Below are positions 1-5,051 of a DNA stretch of 5,100 nt, in pieces. This DNA is from an uncultured Collinsella sp. GTDB lineage: Bacteria > Actinomycetota > Coriobacteriia > Coriobacteriales > Coriobacteriaceae. Below the pieces are notes generated by a model. It was given only the letters and a program-made list of their open reading frames with translations, searched no databases and had not been told where the DNA came from. Location: contig URWZ01000133.1 of NCBI GenBank assembly GCA_900551625.1, forward strand, positions 1 to 5,100, given 5' to 3'. The position numbers were made by a program, and so were the translations under genes. Every line of letters begins with the position of its first letter. Positions within the stretch are counted from its first letter, which is position 1.

Positions 1-213
1 CGCGTGCTCGGCCATATCGTCGAGGGCATTGACCAGGCGACCGCCAAGAAGATCAATAAGGACATCAAGGATCAAAAGCTCAAGGTCAAGGTGACCATCG
101 AGGCCGACAAACTGCGTGTTTCCTCTGCTTCGAAGGACGCGTTGCAGACCGTGATTCAGTTCCTGCGCGACCAGGACTACGGCCAGCCGCTGCAGTTCAC
201 CAACTACCGCTAA
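1..213 (+). CDS. yajQ: YajQ-family (DUF520) nucleotide-binding protein, C-terminal part
   Basis: Partial gene: the reading frame is open from base 1 and stops at TAA 211-213, so about the last 70 residues are present. Full-length family members are about 160 residues, so a little over half is missing to the left. The visible part matches the end of YajQ: a KINKDIKDQKLKVKVTIE stretch, a strand-like DKLRVSSASKDALQTVIQFLR segment, and the highly characteristic ending GQPLQFTNYR (E. coli ends GQPFQFKNFRD). The family is known as small cytoplasmic proteins made of two ferredoxin-like folds that bind nucleotides; a Xanthomonas member binds cyclic di-GMP and affects transcription. The role here is therefore only family-level. 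The gene is followed after 27 nt by rimO with no hairpin between, so co-transcription is plausible. The ATG/GTG codons near the left edge are internal, not starts. Confidence 0.9.
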   Translation, partial: RVLGHIVEGIDQATAKKINKDIKDQKLKVKVTIEADKLRVSSASKDALQTVIQFLRDQDYGQPLQFTNYR

Positions 214-240
214 TATCAATCGAAAGGACCGCTCTCCAAC

Positions 241-1590
241 ATGGATACACCGTTGGGCTCCGTGCTCTACATCACCCTCGGGTGCGCTAAGAACGAGGTT
301 GACACCGACCGCATGCGTTCTCTTTTGACCGCCGCGGGCTACGAGGAGGCATTCGACCCGCAGGATGCCGATATCGCCATCGTCAATACTTGCTCGTTCC
401 TCGCCTCCGCAACGTCCGAGAGCATCGAGACCACGCTCGAGCTCGCCAACGAGGTTCAGGACGGCGTTCGTTCTTGCCCCATCGTCATGTGCGGCTGCGT
501 GCCGTCGCGCTATGGCGATGACCTGCCTGACGAGCTGCCCGAGGTCGCTGCCTTTGTGAAGGCCGACGAGGAAGATGGCATCGTGGCGGTCATCGATGGC
601 GTGCTGGGTGTCGAGCGTGAGATTGCAGCCTATATCCCGCAGGTCAAACGTACCGTCGAGGGTGCTGTCGCTTACGTCAAGATTTCCGATGGCTGCAACC
701 GCTTCTGCAGCTTCTGCATGATTCCCTACATCCGCGGCCGCTATCATTCGCGCAATGCCGAGAGCATCATCTCCGAGGTGCGCGACCTGGTTGCCGGCGG
801 TGTGCGCGAGATCGTGCTGATCGGCCAGGACACGGGCATCTGGGGTACCGACTTTGCCGACGAGGACGTCGCCGATGGCTCGCCGCGCAATCTGGCGCAG
901 CTGCTGCGTGCCGTCGCCGAGGCCGTGCGCCCGCACAACGTCTGGGTCCGCGTGCTCTATCTGCAGCCCGAGGGCATGACTGACGAACTCATCGAGACGA
1001 TTCGCGATACGCCCGAGGTGCTGCCCTATATCGATATCCCCGTGCAGCACTGCGACGCGCGCATCCTTAAGGCTATGCGCCGTTCTGGTTCGCGCCAGGA
1101 GCTCGAGGACCTGTTCCGCGATCTGCGTGAGCGTATCCCCGGCATCGTGATCCGTTCCACGGCCATGGTCGGCTTCCCGACCGAGACCGACGACGAGTTC
1201 CGCGACCTTATCGACTTTATGGACACCGTCGGCTTTGACTACACGAGCGTCTTTGCCTACTCGCAGGAGGAGGGCAGCCTGGCCGCTAAGATGGAGGGTC
1301 AGGTCGACGAAGAGGTCAAGCTCGAGCGCGCCCAGGAGGCCATGGACCTGGCCGAGTCGCTCGGTTTTGCCGCCACCGCCGCACATGTGGGCGAGCGCGC
1401 CCAGGTGATCGTCGACGGTATCGAAGAGACCGAGGATGGCGCCGAGCTGATCGGCCATGCCTGGTTCCAGGCGCCCGATTCCGATGGCGCGGTGCATCTG
1501 GACGCCAGCGAGGCGTCCGTGGGCGATATTCTGACCGTCGAGTTTACCGATAGCTTCTGCTATGAGCTTATCGGTCATGTTGTGGAGTAG
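241..1590 (+). CDS. rimO: Ribosomal protein S12 methylthiotransferase RimO
   Basis: 449 residues, close to the usual family length of about 440. This radical-SAM, iron-sulfur enzyme adds a methylthio group to the beta-carbon of a conserved aspartate of ribosomal protein S12 (Asp88 in E. coli numbering). Domains in order: an N-terminal MTTase domain with the three cluster cysteines C15 (in TLGCAKNEVDTDRM), C51 (NTCSF) and C86 (GCV); a radical-SAM core with the CxxxCxxC motif C152-C156-C159 (DGCNRFCSFCMIPYIRGR); then YIDIPVQHCDARILKAMRR and VGFPTET; and a C-terminal TRAM domain at about 380-449 ending CYELIGHVVE. The opening TLGCAKNEVD and the TRAM ending favour RimO over the related tRNA enzyme MiaB. 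The ATG at 241 puts the first conserved strand about 8 residues in, as expected. AAAGGA at 223-228 is the likely ribosome binding site, with a rather long 12-nt spacer. All key cysteines are intact. Confidence 0.96.
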   Translation: MDTPLGSVLYITLGCAKNEVDTDRMRSLLTAAGYEEAFDPQDADIAIVNTCSFLASATSESIETTLELANEVQDGVRSCPIVMCGCVPSRYGDDLPDELPEVAAFVKADEEDGIVAVIDGVLGVEREIAAYIPQVKRTVEGAVAYVKISDGCNRFCSFCMIPYIRGRYHSRNAESIISEVRDLVAGGVREIVLIGQDTGIWGTDFADEDVADGSPRNLAQLLRAVAEAVRPHNVWVRVLYLQPEGMTDELIETIRDTPEVLPYIDIPVQHCDARILKAMRRSGSRQELEDLFRDLRERIPGIVIRSTAMVGFPTETDDEFRDLIDFMDTVGFDYTSVFAYSQEEGSLAAKMEGQVDEEVKLERAQEAMDLAESLGFAATAAHVGERAQVIVDGIEETEDGAELIGHAWFQAPDSDGAVHLDASEASVGDILTVEFTDSFCYELIGHVVE

Positions 1591-1599
1591 GAGAGCGTC

Positions 1600-2238
1600 G
1601 TGGCTAACGAGAGCAATAAGGAACTGACGAGTGTCTGGACGCCCGCCAACATCGTGACGTGCGTTCGCATCGTCTTTATCCCGGTGTTCATGATCGTGTC
1701 GGCGCTTTCTCACACGAGTGTTGCCGGTACGGATTGGAGCACCTTCGACGGCCCGCTCGCCGCCGCTGCCTTCATTCTGTATGTGATCCTGTCGTGCACC
1801 GATAAGGTCGACGGTTATCTGGCGCGTTCGCGCAACGAGATCACCGACTTCGGTAAATTCTTGGACCCCATCGCCGATAAGCTGCTCGTGTTCTCGGCCC
1901 TGCTGCTGTTCTTGGATTTTGGTATGGTGACCGTGTGGTCCGTGTTCATTATCCTGTTCCGCGAGCTGCTGGTGAGCGCCCTTCGCATGGTCGCGAGTGC
2001 GGCCGGTGTGGTCGTTGCGGCCGATAAGCTCGGCAAGTACAAGACGGCAACCACGATGGTCTCCATTTGCGGTTACCTGTGCGTTTTTGCTATGGCCGGC
2101 TTGCACCTTGGCCCGGTGGCGCTGACGCTCGGCATCTACTCGGTGTCGCGCTTCCTGTACGCCGTTGCCGTTGTCCTGACCGTTATCTCGGGCGCCCAGT
2201 ATTTCTGGAACTGCCGCAAGATCGTCTTTTCGGTCTAG
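1600..2238 (+). CDS. pgsA: CDP-diacylglycerol-glycerol-3-phosphate 3-phosphatidyltransferase (phosphatidylglycerophosphate synthase)
   Basis: 212-residue integral membrane enzyme, within the family's usual size range. It makes phosphatidylglycerophosphate from CDP-diacylglycerol and glycerol-3-phosphate, the committed step to phosphatidylglycerol and cardiolipin. The complete CDP-alcohol phosphotransferase signature, D-x2-DG-x2-AR-x8-G-x3-D-x3-D, lies at residues 68-93 with metal-binding aspartates D68, D71, D89 and D93. The PgsA-type continuation RELLVSALRMVASAAGVVVAADKLGKYKT (two pieces, 121-149) supports this substrate class over other CDP-alcohol enzymes. Hydrophobic segments at about 22-37, 53-66, 95-120, 151-171 and 173-198 suit a multi-pass protein. 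The start is GTG 1600, with AGGAG (1589-1593) 6 nt upstream overlapping the rimO stop. The 9-nt gap to rimO implies translational linkage in one operon. A family neighbour (another CDP-alcohol transferase such as PgsA2-type) cannot be fully excluded. Confidence 0.93.
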   Translation: MANESNKELTSVWTPANIVTCVRIVFIPVFMIVSALSHTSVAGTDWSTFDGPLAAAAFILYVILSCTDKVDGYLARSRNEITDFGKFLDPIADKLLVFSALLLFLDFGMVTVWSVFIILFRELLVSALRMVASAAGVVVAADKLGKYKTATTMVSICGYLCVFAMAGLHLGPVALTLGIYSVSRFLYAVAVVLTVISGAQYFWNCRKIVFSV

Positions 2239-2244
2239 GTCCTA

Positions 2245-2781
2245 GTGGGTATGACGGACTCTTTTGAGCAGATTTCCGCACATAACGAGGAGCTGGCGCG
2301 TGATATTGTCGAGCGCGCGAGCGCTCGGGGCGTGACGGTTTCGACGGCTGAGTCGCTGACGGCGGGTATGATCGCCTCGACGATTGCCGATATCCCGGGC
2401 GCCTCGGCGGTGCTGCGTGGCGGTGCGGTGACCTATTGCGATGAGATTAAGCATCGTGTTCTTGGTGTTGAGCAGGAGACGCTCGACCGCTATACCGCGG
2501 TGTCGCATCAGACCGCGCGCGAGATGGCGGTGGGTTCGCTGGAGCTGTACCAGAGCGATATTGCAGTGAGCGCAACGGGTTATGCCGGCCCCGGCGGTGG
2601 CACTGAGGACGATCCGGCGGGCACTTTCTATATTGGCTGGGCGCATCGTTCCGCCGATGGGGGCGTGCCGGTCGTGGACTCTGTGCGCTGCCACTATGAG
2701 GGCGACCGTTCGTGTGTTCGTGCCCATGCGGTCACGGAGGCATTGGGTCGCATTGCCCTTGTGCTCAACTCTATGGAATAG
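2245..2781 (+). CDS. pncC: CinA C-terminal domain protein, probable nicotinamide-nucleotide amidohydrolase (PncC type)
   Basis: 178 residues, the length of a stand-alone CinA C-terminal domain (E. coli PncC is of similar size). Family members of this type deamidate nicotinamide mononucleotide to nicotinate mononucleotide and ammonia in pyridine-nucleotide salvage. Visible signatures, numbered from GTG 2245: TAESLTAG at 34-41 (with the conserved AES serine), GGAVTYCDEIKHRVLGV at 59-75, AVSHQTAREMA at 85-95 and GYAGPGGGTEDDPAGT at 112-127. The N-terminal molybdopterin-binding-like domain of full-length Gram-positive CinA is absent, and no remnant is visible because pgsA ends only 6 nt upstream. 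Two starts are possible: GTG 2245 (AGG at 2237-2239, 5 nt away) or ATG 2251, which gives MTDSFEQ and resembles the E. coli PncC beginning MTDSE; they differ by two codons. Many genomes label this gene competence/damage-inducible protein A, but the deamidase role is the better supported one. Last gene before the hairpin at 2789. Confidence 0.9.
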   Translation: MGMTDSFEQISAHNEELARDIVERASARGVTVSTAESLTAGMIASTIADIPGASAVLRGGAVTYCDEIKHRVLGVEQETLDRYTAVSHQTAREMAVGSLELYQSDIAVSATGYAGPGGGTEDDPAGTFYIGWAHRSADGGVPVVDSVRCHYEGDRSCVRAHAVTEALGRIALVLNSME

Positions 2782-2788
2782 ACGTGTT

Positions 2789-2812
2789 TTAAGGGGCCTC
2801 CGAGCCCCTTAA
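2789..2812 (+). terminator. Hairpin terminator after cinA/pncC
   Basis: A perfect 9-bp stem, TTAAGGGGC (2789-2797) and GCCCCTTAA (2804-2812), closes a 6-nt loop CTCCGA. It begins 8 nt after the cinA stop codon. The right side continues TTAATTG, so the U-tract is short; the left flank is GTGTTTT. The stem is strong and the position between two transcription units is right for an intrinsic terminator, but the weak tail makes the efficiency uncertain. Confidence 0.7.
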
Positions 2813-2867
2813 TTGTGGAGATAGGGACCTTAGGCTCATTTGGCGTTTGTGCTGGTTGTAGATGTAT

Positions 2868-2949
2868 TTTTGCCTGCCTTGTTCATATTTGGTCCTTTGT
2901 GGTCAAGCATTTGGTCAGTGTTTGGTCGGCGTTTGGTTGGGTTTTGGAA
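2868..2949 (+). repeat. Helically phased TTTGGTC-like repeat array upstream of the recA promoter
   Basis: Six units resemble TTTGGTC and start at 2888 (TTTGGTC), 2898 (TGTGGTC), 2910 (TTTGGTC), 2921 (TTTGGTC), 2932 (TTTGGTT) and 2943 (TTTGGAA). The spacings are 10, 12, 11, 11 and 11 bp, about one helical turn each. Two weaker units may extend the array leftwards at 2868 (TTTTGCC) and 2878 (CTTGTTC). Units 2910 and 2921 are identical at 9 of 11 positions over the full period. The last unit ends 30 bp upstream of the recA -35 box. A protein-binding array on one DNA face, a phased T-tract bend, or a decayed tandem duplication would all look like this; no known motif is recognised. Confidence 0.75.
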
Positions 2950-2979
2950 AGATCGCCTGCATATGATTGGCCTGAACGG

Positions 2980-3008
2980 TTGACCACGAACAGCCGTTCG
3001 TTTATTAT
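2980..3008 (+). promoter_or_regulatory. recA promoter (-35 TTGACC, -10 TATTAT)
   Basis: TTGACC at 2980-2985 matches the sigma-70-type -35 box at 5 of 6 positions. It is separated by exactly 17 bp from TATTAT at 3003-3008, a 5 of 6 match to the -10 box. Transcription would begin at about 3014-3016, giving a leader of roughly 24 nt to the recA ATG. The upstream hairpin at 2789-2812 separates this unit from cinA. The LexA-type palindrome fills the spacer, so repressor and polymerase would compete directly. Confidence 0.85.
2987..3000. promoter_or_regulatory. LexA (SOS) operator in the recA promoter spacer
   Basis: CGAAC-AGCC-GTTCG is a perfect 5-bp inverted repeat around four bases. It contains the GAAC-N4-GTTC core of the LexA (DinR/Cheo-type) box known from Bacillus and Actinobacteria. 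It lies wholly between the -35 (2980-2985) and -10 (3003-3008) elements of recA, the expected place for repression. Together with the gene it precedes, this strongly predicts SOS control of recA and, by co-transcription, recX. Confidence 0.92.
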
Positions 3009-3025
3009 CGATGCAGGTTGTTAAG

Positions 3026-3031
3026 AGGAGG
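3026..3031 (+). promoter_or_regulatory. Strong ribosome binding site of recA
   Basis: AGGAGG, a full Shine-Dalgarno match, lies 7 nt before ATG 3039. It decides the recA start: the reading frame is open further upstream to a TTG at 3018, but that longer form would put the ribosome binding site inside the coding sequence and start almost at the transcription start point. Confidence 0.92.
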
Positions 3032-3038
3032 GCTATTC

Positions 3039-4187
3039 ATGGCCAAGAATTCAGGTCCCGTACGTACCGTTCATGCTCGCACGACGGGTAAAGAGCGCGA
3101 TGAGATGATCGCCACCACCAAGGCCGAGATCGAGAAGAAATTCGGCCAGGGCTCTATTATGAGGTATGGCGACGGCGGTCCCGAGCTCGAGGTCGAGGCT
3201 ATTCCGACGGGCTCTCTGGCGCTCGATGCCGCCTTGGGTATCGGCGGCGTGCCGCGCGGCCGTATCGTCGAGATTTATGGCCCCGAGTCCTCCGGTAAGA
3301 CGACGCTTTCGCTCGAGATCCTTGCAGAGGCGCAGGCCATGGGCGGTGTTGTTGCATTTATCGATGCCGAGCACGCGCTTGATCCCACCTATGCCGCGCG
3401 CATCGGTGTTGATATCGATGAGGTCCTCATTTCCCAGCCCGATACGGGCGAGCAGGCGCTCGAGATCGTCGATATGCTTGTGCGCTCCGGTGCCATCGAC
3501 GCCATCGTCGTCGACTCTGTTGCCGCCTTGACTCCACGTGCCGAGATCGAGGGCGAGATTGGTGACACGACGGTGGGTCTGCAGGCTCGTTTGATGAGCC
3601 AGGCACTCCGCAAGCTCGCCGGCTCGCTTGCCAAGTCCAACACGACCTGCATCTTCATTAACCAGCTGCGCGAGAAGATCGGCGTCATGTTCGGCAACCC
3701 CGAGACCACCACGGGCGGCCGCGCACTCAAGTTTTTCTCTTCCGTGCGAATCGATATTCGCAAAATCGATACCATCAAGCTCAAGGACGAGGTTATCGGC
3801 AATCGCGTTCGTGCCAAGGTCGTTAAGAACAAGGTGGCGGCTCCGTTCCGTTCGGCCGAGTTTGACATCATGTATGGCACCGGCATCTCCAAAGAGGGCT
3901 CGATTCTGGATATGGCCGTCGAGTGCGGCATCTGCAAAAAGATGGGGTCCTGGTTTGCCTATGGCGAGGATAAGCTCGGCAACGGTCGCGAGGCCGCCAA
4001 GACGTTCCTGCGCGAGCACCCGGATTGCGCCGACGAGATCGAGCACAAAGTTCGCCTTGCCTGCGGCCTTGAGTATGACGATGACGCCCCCTCCGAGGTT
4101 GAGTTGACCGACCAGCCCGCCACCGAGGAGTTTGACGAGCTGTACGCCATCGATGGTTCCGCGATGCTCGACGATGACGACGAGTAG
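3039..4187 (+). CDS. recA: Recombinase RecA
   Basis: 382 residues from ATG 3039 (E. coli RecA has 353). This ATP-dependent strand-exchange protein forms filaments on single-stranded DNA, drives homologous recombination and triggers LexA self-cleavage. Visible: a basic N-terminal stretch about a dozen residues longer than E. coli's before the conserved [14 protein letters not shown] (29-42); Walker A GPESSGKT at 81-88; [10 protein letters not shown] at 107-116; Walker B IVVDS at 156-160; [13 protein letters not shown] leading into DNA-binding loop L1; and [22 protein letters not shown] at about 206-227 (in two parts) covering loop L2, with Q209 at the ATP-sensing glutamine position. The C-terminal domain ends in a strongly acidic tail (DDDDE), typical of RecA and known to modulate its activity. 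No inteins, frameshifts or missing catalytic residues are seen. It is expressed from the SOS promoter at 2980-3008 and followed after 11 nt by its modulator recX. Confidence 0.98.
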   Translation: MAKNSGPVRTVHARTTGKERDEMIATTKAEIEKKFGQGSIMRYGDGGPELEVEAIPTGSLALDAALGIGGVPRGRIVEIYGPESSGKTTLSLEILAEAQAMGGVVAFIDAEHALDPTYAARIGVDIDEVLISQPDTGEQALEIVDMLVRSGAIDAIVVDSVAALTPRAEIEGEIGDTTVGLQARLMSQALRKLAGSLAKSNTTCIFINQLREKIGVMFGNPETTTGGRALKFFSSVRIDIRKIDTIKLKDEVIGNRVRAKVVKNKVAAPFRSAEFDIMYGTGISKEGSILDMAVECGICKKMGSWFAYGEDKLGNGREAAKTFLREHPDCADEIEHKVRLACGLEYDDDAPSEVELTDQPATEEFDELYAIDGSAMLDDDDE

Positions 4188-4198
4188 CGGATGCCGAC

Positions 4199-4891
4199 AT
4201 GTCGTATACGGTGTCCGAGGCTACGGTCGTCTTTCCCGATAAGAAGGCGGCCTCCTCGTTCTCGAGCGGTTATGCGTCTAAAAAGCCCTGCGCGCATATC
4301 GATTGCGATCTTGAGGGCGGTTTCGAACGTTCCATTTGGATTCCCGTGCGCGTGGCGCGCCTGTACGTTAAGAACCGCCCCGATCTTCCCTGTGATTGGG
4401 ATGACTTTCGCGAGGCGGTGCAGCTTATCGAACGCAAATGTGCACTCACCATGGTGACCGAGATGCTTTCGCGCCGCGATCATGCCACGGGCGAGGTGCG
4501 CGATAAGTTGGCGCGCTATGGCTTTCGACAGCCCGCGATTGATTTTGCGGTTGCTCGAGCGACCGAGTATCGGTTTTTGGACGAGAACCGTTTTTGCTCG
4601 TACTTTATCGAAGAGCGCAAACGTCGCGGCTGGGGACAGCGCAAGATCGAGGTTGAGCTCAAGCGTCGTCATGTCGTGCTTGACGATATCCCCGGGTATC
4701 CCGAGGCATATTTTGCCGTGGATGACGACTTGGCCCGCGCTTCGGCCTTGCTCGCTAAACGTCGCGTCCCCGAGGTCCGTGCATTCGAAAAGCTCGTCAG
4801 GTTTTTGATGGGTAAGGGTTTTTCGTATCACATCGCCGCCGATGCCGTTAAGGCACGTCTCGATGCCTTAAGCGAGGAGTGCGCCGTGTAA
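4199..4891 (+). CDS. recX: Regulatory protein RecX
   Basis: 230 residues; RecX proteins vary from about 150 to 270. RecX binds the RecA filament and limits or tunes its activity. Residues about 38-75 (LEGGFERSIWIPVRVARLYVK, then a DWDDF segment) resemble the beta-strand region preceding the helical repeats in Gram-positive RecX. The RecX three-helix repeats follow: about 80-122 (ALTMVTEMLSRRDHATGEVRDKL, in two parts, then YGF), about 124-160 (RFLDENRFCSYFIEERKRRG then WGQRKIEVELKRR, the most diagnostic part), and a third more divergent unit at about 173-222. The start at ATG 4199 has a weak GGA (4189-4191) 7 nt upstream. An ATG at 4191 is in another frame. The position 11 nt after recA, on the same strand and without a terminator between, is the classic arrangement and implies SOS co-induction. 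The first 30 residues are not recognisable. Confidence 0.92.
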   Translation: MSYTVSEATVVFPDKKAASSFSSGYASKKPCAHIDCDLEGGFERSIWIPVRVARLYVKNRPDLPCDWDDFREAVQLIERKCALTMVTEMLSRRDHATGEVRDKLARYGFRQPAIDFAVARATEYRFLDENRFCSYFIEERKRRGWGQRKIEVELKRRHVVLDDIPGYPEAYFAVDDDLARASALLAKRRVPEVRAFEKLVRFLMGKGFSYHIAADAVKARLDALSEECAV

Positions 4892-4896
4892 GCATA

Positions 4897-4956
4897 GCAC
4901 CCGTTACGCCCCTGCCGTTCACCGCTCGATTGGCGCCGTGCCGGGTGCGTTTATTT
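4897..4956 (+). terminator. Possible terminator after recX
   Basis: GCACCCG (4897-4903) and CGGGTGC (4942-4948) form a perfect 7-bp outer stem. A second short stem, CGCC (4907-4910) with GGCG (4932-4935), is possible inside it. The right arm is followed by TTTATTT at 4950-4956, a fair U-rich tail. The long 38-nt interior makes this less certain than a compact hairpin, but it begins 5 nt after the recX stop codon. Confidence 0.5.
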
Positions 4957-4983
4957 GACAGTTGTTGCGGTTCAACGTAGGAT
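4955..4983 (+). promoter_or_regulatory. Putative sigma-70-type promoter for a gene beyond the contig end
   Basis: A perfect TTGACA at 4955-4960, a 17-bp spacer and TAGGAT at 4978-4983 (4 of 6 to TATAAT) make a good promoter. Transcription would begin near 4990 and run to the right through an A/T-rich leader with no start codon seen in a supported gene. It overlaps the T-rich tail of the possible recX terminator. In related genomes I recall ribonuclease Y (rny) downstream of recX; the target here is not visible. Confidence 0.6.
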
Positions 4984-5012
4984 AAATACCGTCATTTGCT
5001 TTGTGATATGTG

Positions 5013-5027
5013 CTCATCTGTGATGAG
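5013..5027. repeat. Small perfect palindrome in the putative leader
   Basis: CTCATC-TGT-GATGAG is a 6-bp perfect inverted repeat with a 3-nt centre, about 23 nt downstream of the predicted transcription start and followed by TTTGTTTAT. It could be an operator or a small leader hairpin. It is short enough to be chance. Confidence 0.45.
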
Positions 5028-5051
5028 TTTGTTTATATGTTTATCTGTATC

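Noticed and set aside
2888..2949. CRISPR array or replication-origin iterons
   Set aside because: The units are about 7 bp with 3-5 bp between them, far too short for CRISPR. No DnaA boxes, rep gene or other origin hallmarks are present.
2956..3017. CCTGCAT (2956-2962) and ATGCAGG (3011-3017) flanking the recA promoter as a large hairpin or operator pair
   Set aside because: A 7-bp match with 48 bp between is weak. It is not centred on the LexA box, and most of the left arm would not be transcribed.
2815..3024. A 69-codon GTG-started open frame in the cinA-recA gap
   Set aside because: It lacks a ribosome binding site, has no recognisable family character, runs across the recA promoter, LexA box and transcription start, and its amino-acid pattern comes from the TTTGGTC units.
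3051..4046. A 331-codon open frame on the - strand inside recA
   Set aside because: It is antisense to a clearly intact RecA. Long antisense frames are expected in GC-rich genes, and no protein family is recognisable.
4324..4333. CGAACGTTCC in the recX coding region as a second LexA site
   Set aside because: The GAAC and GTTC halves touch with no 4-bp spacer, and the site is within a gene, so it does not fit the LexA box.
3959..4831. A 290-codon open frame on the - strand across the recA end and recX
   Set aside because: It is antisense to two real genes, with low-complexity serine runs (SSSSSS) produced by the reverse complement of the acidic RecA tail.
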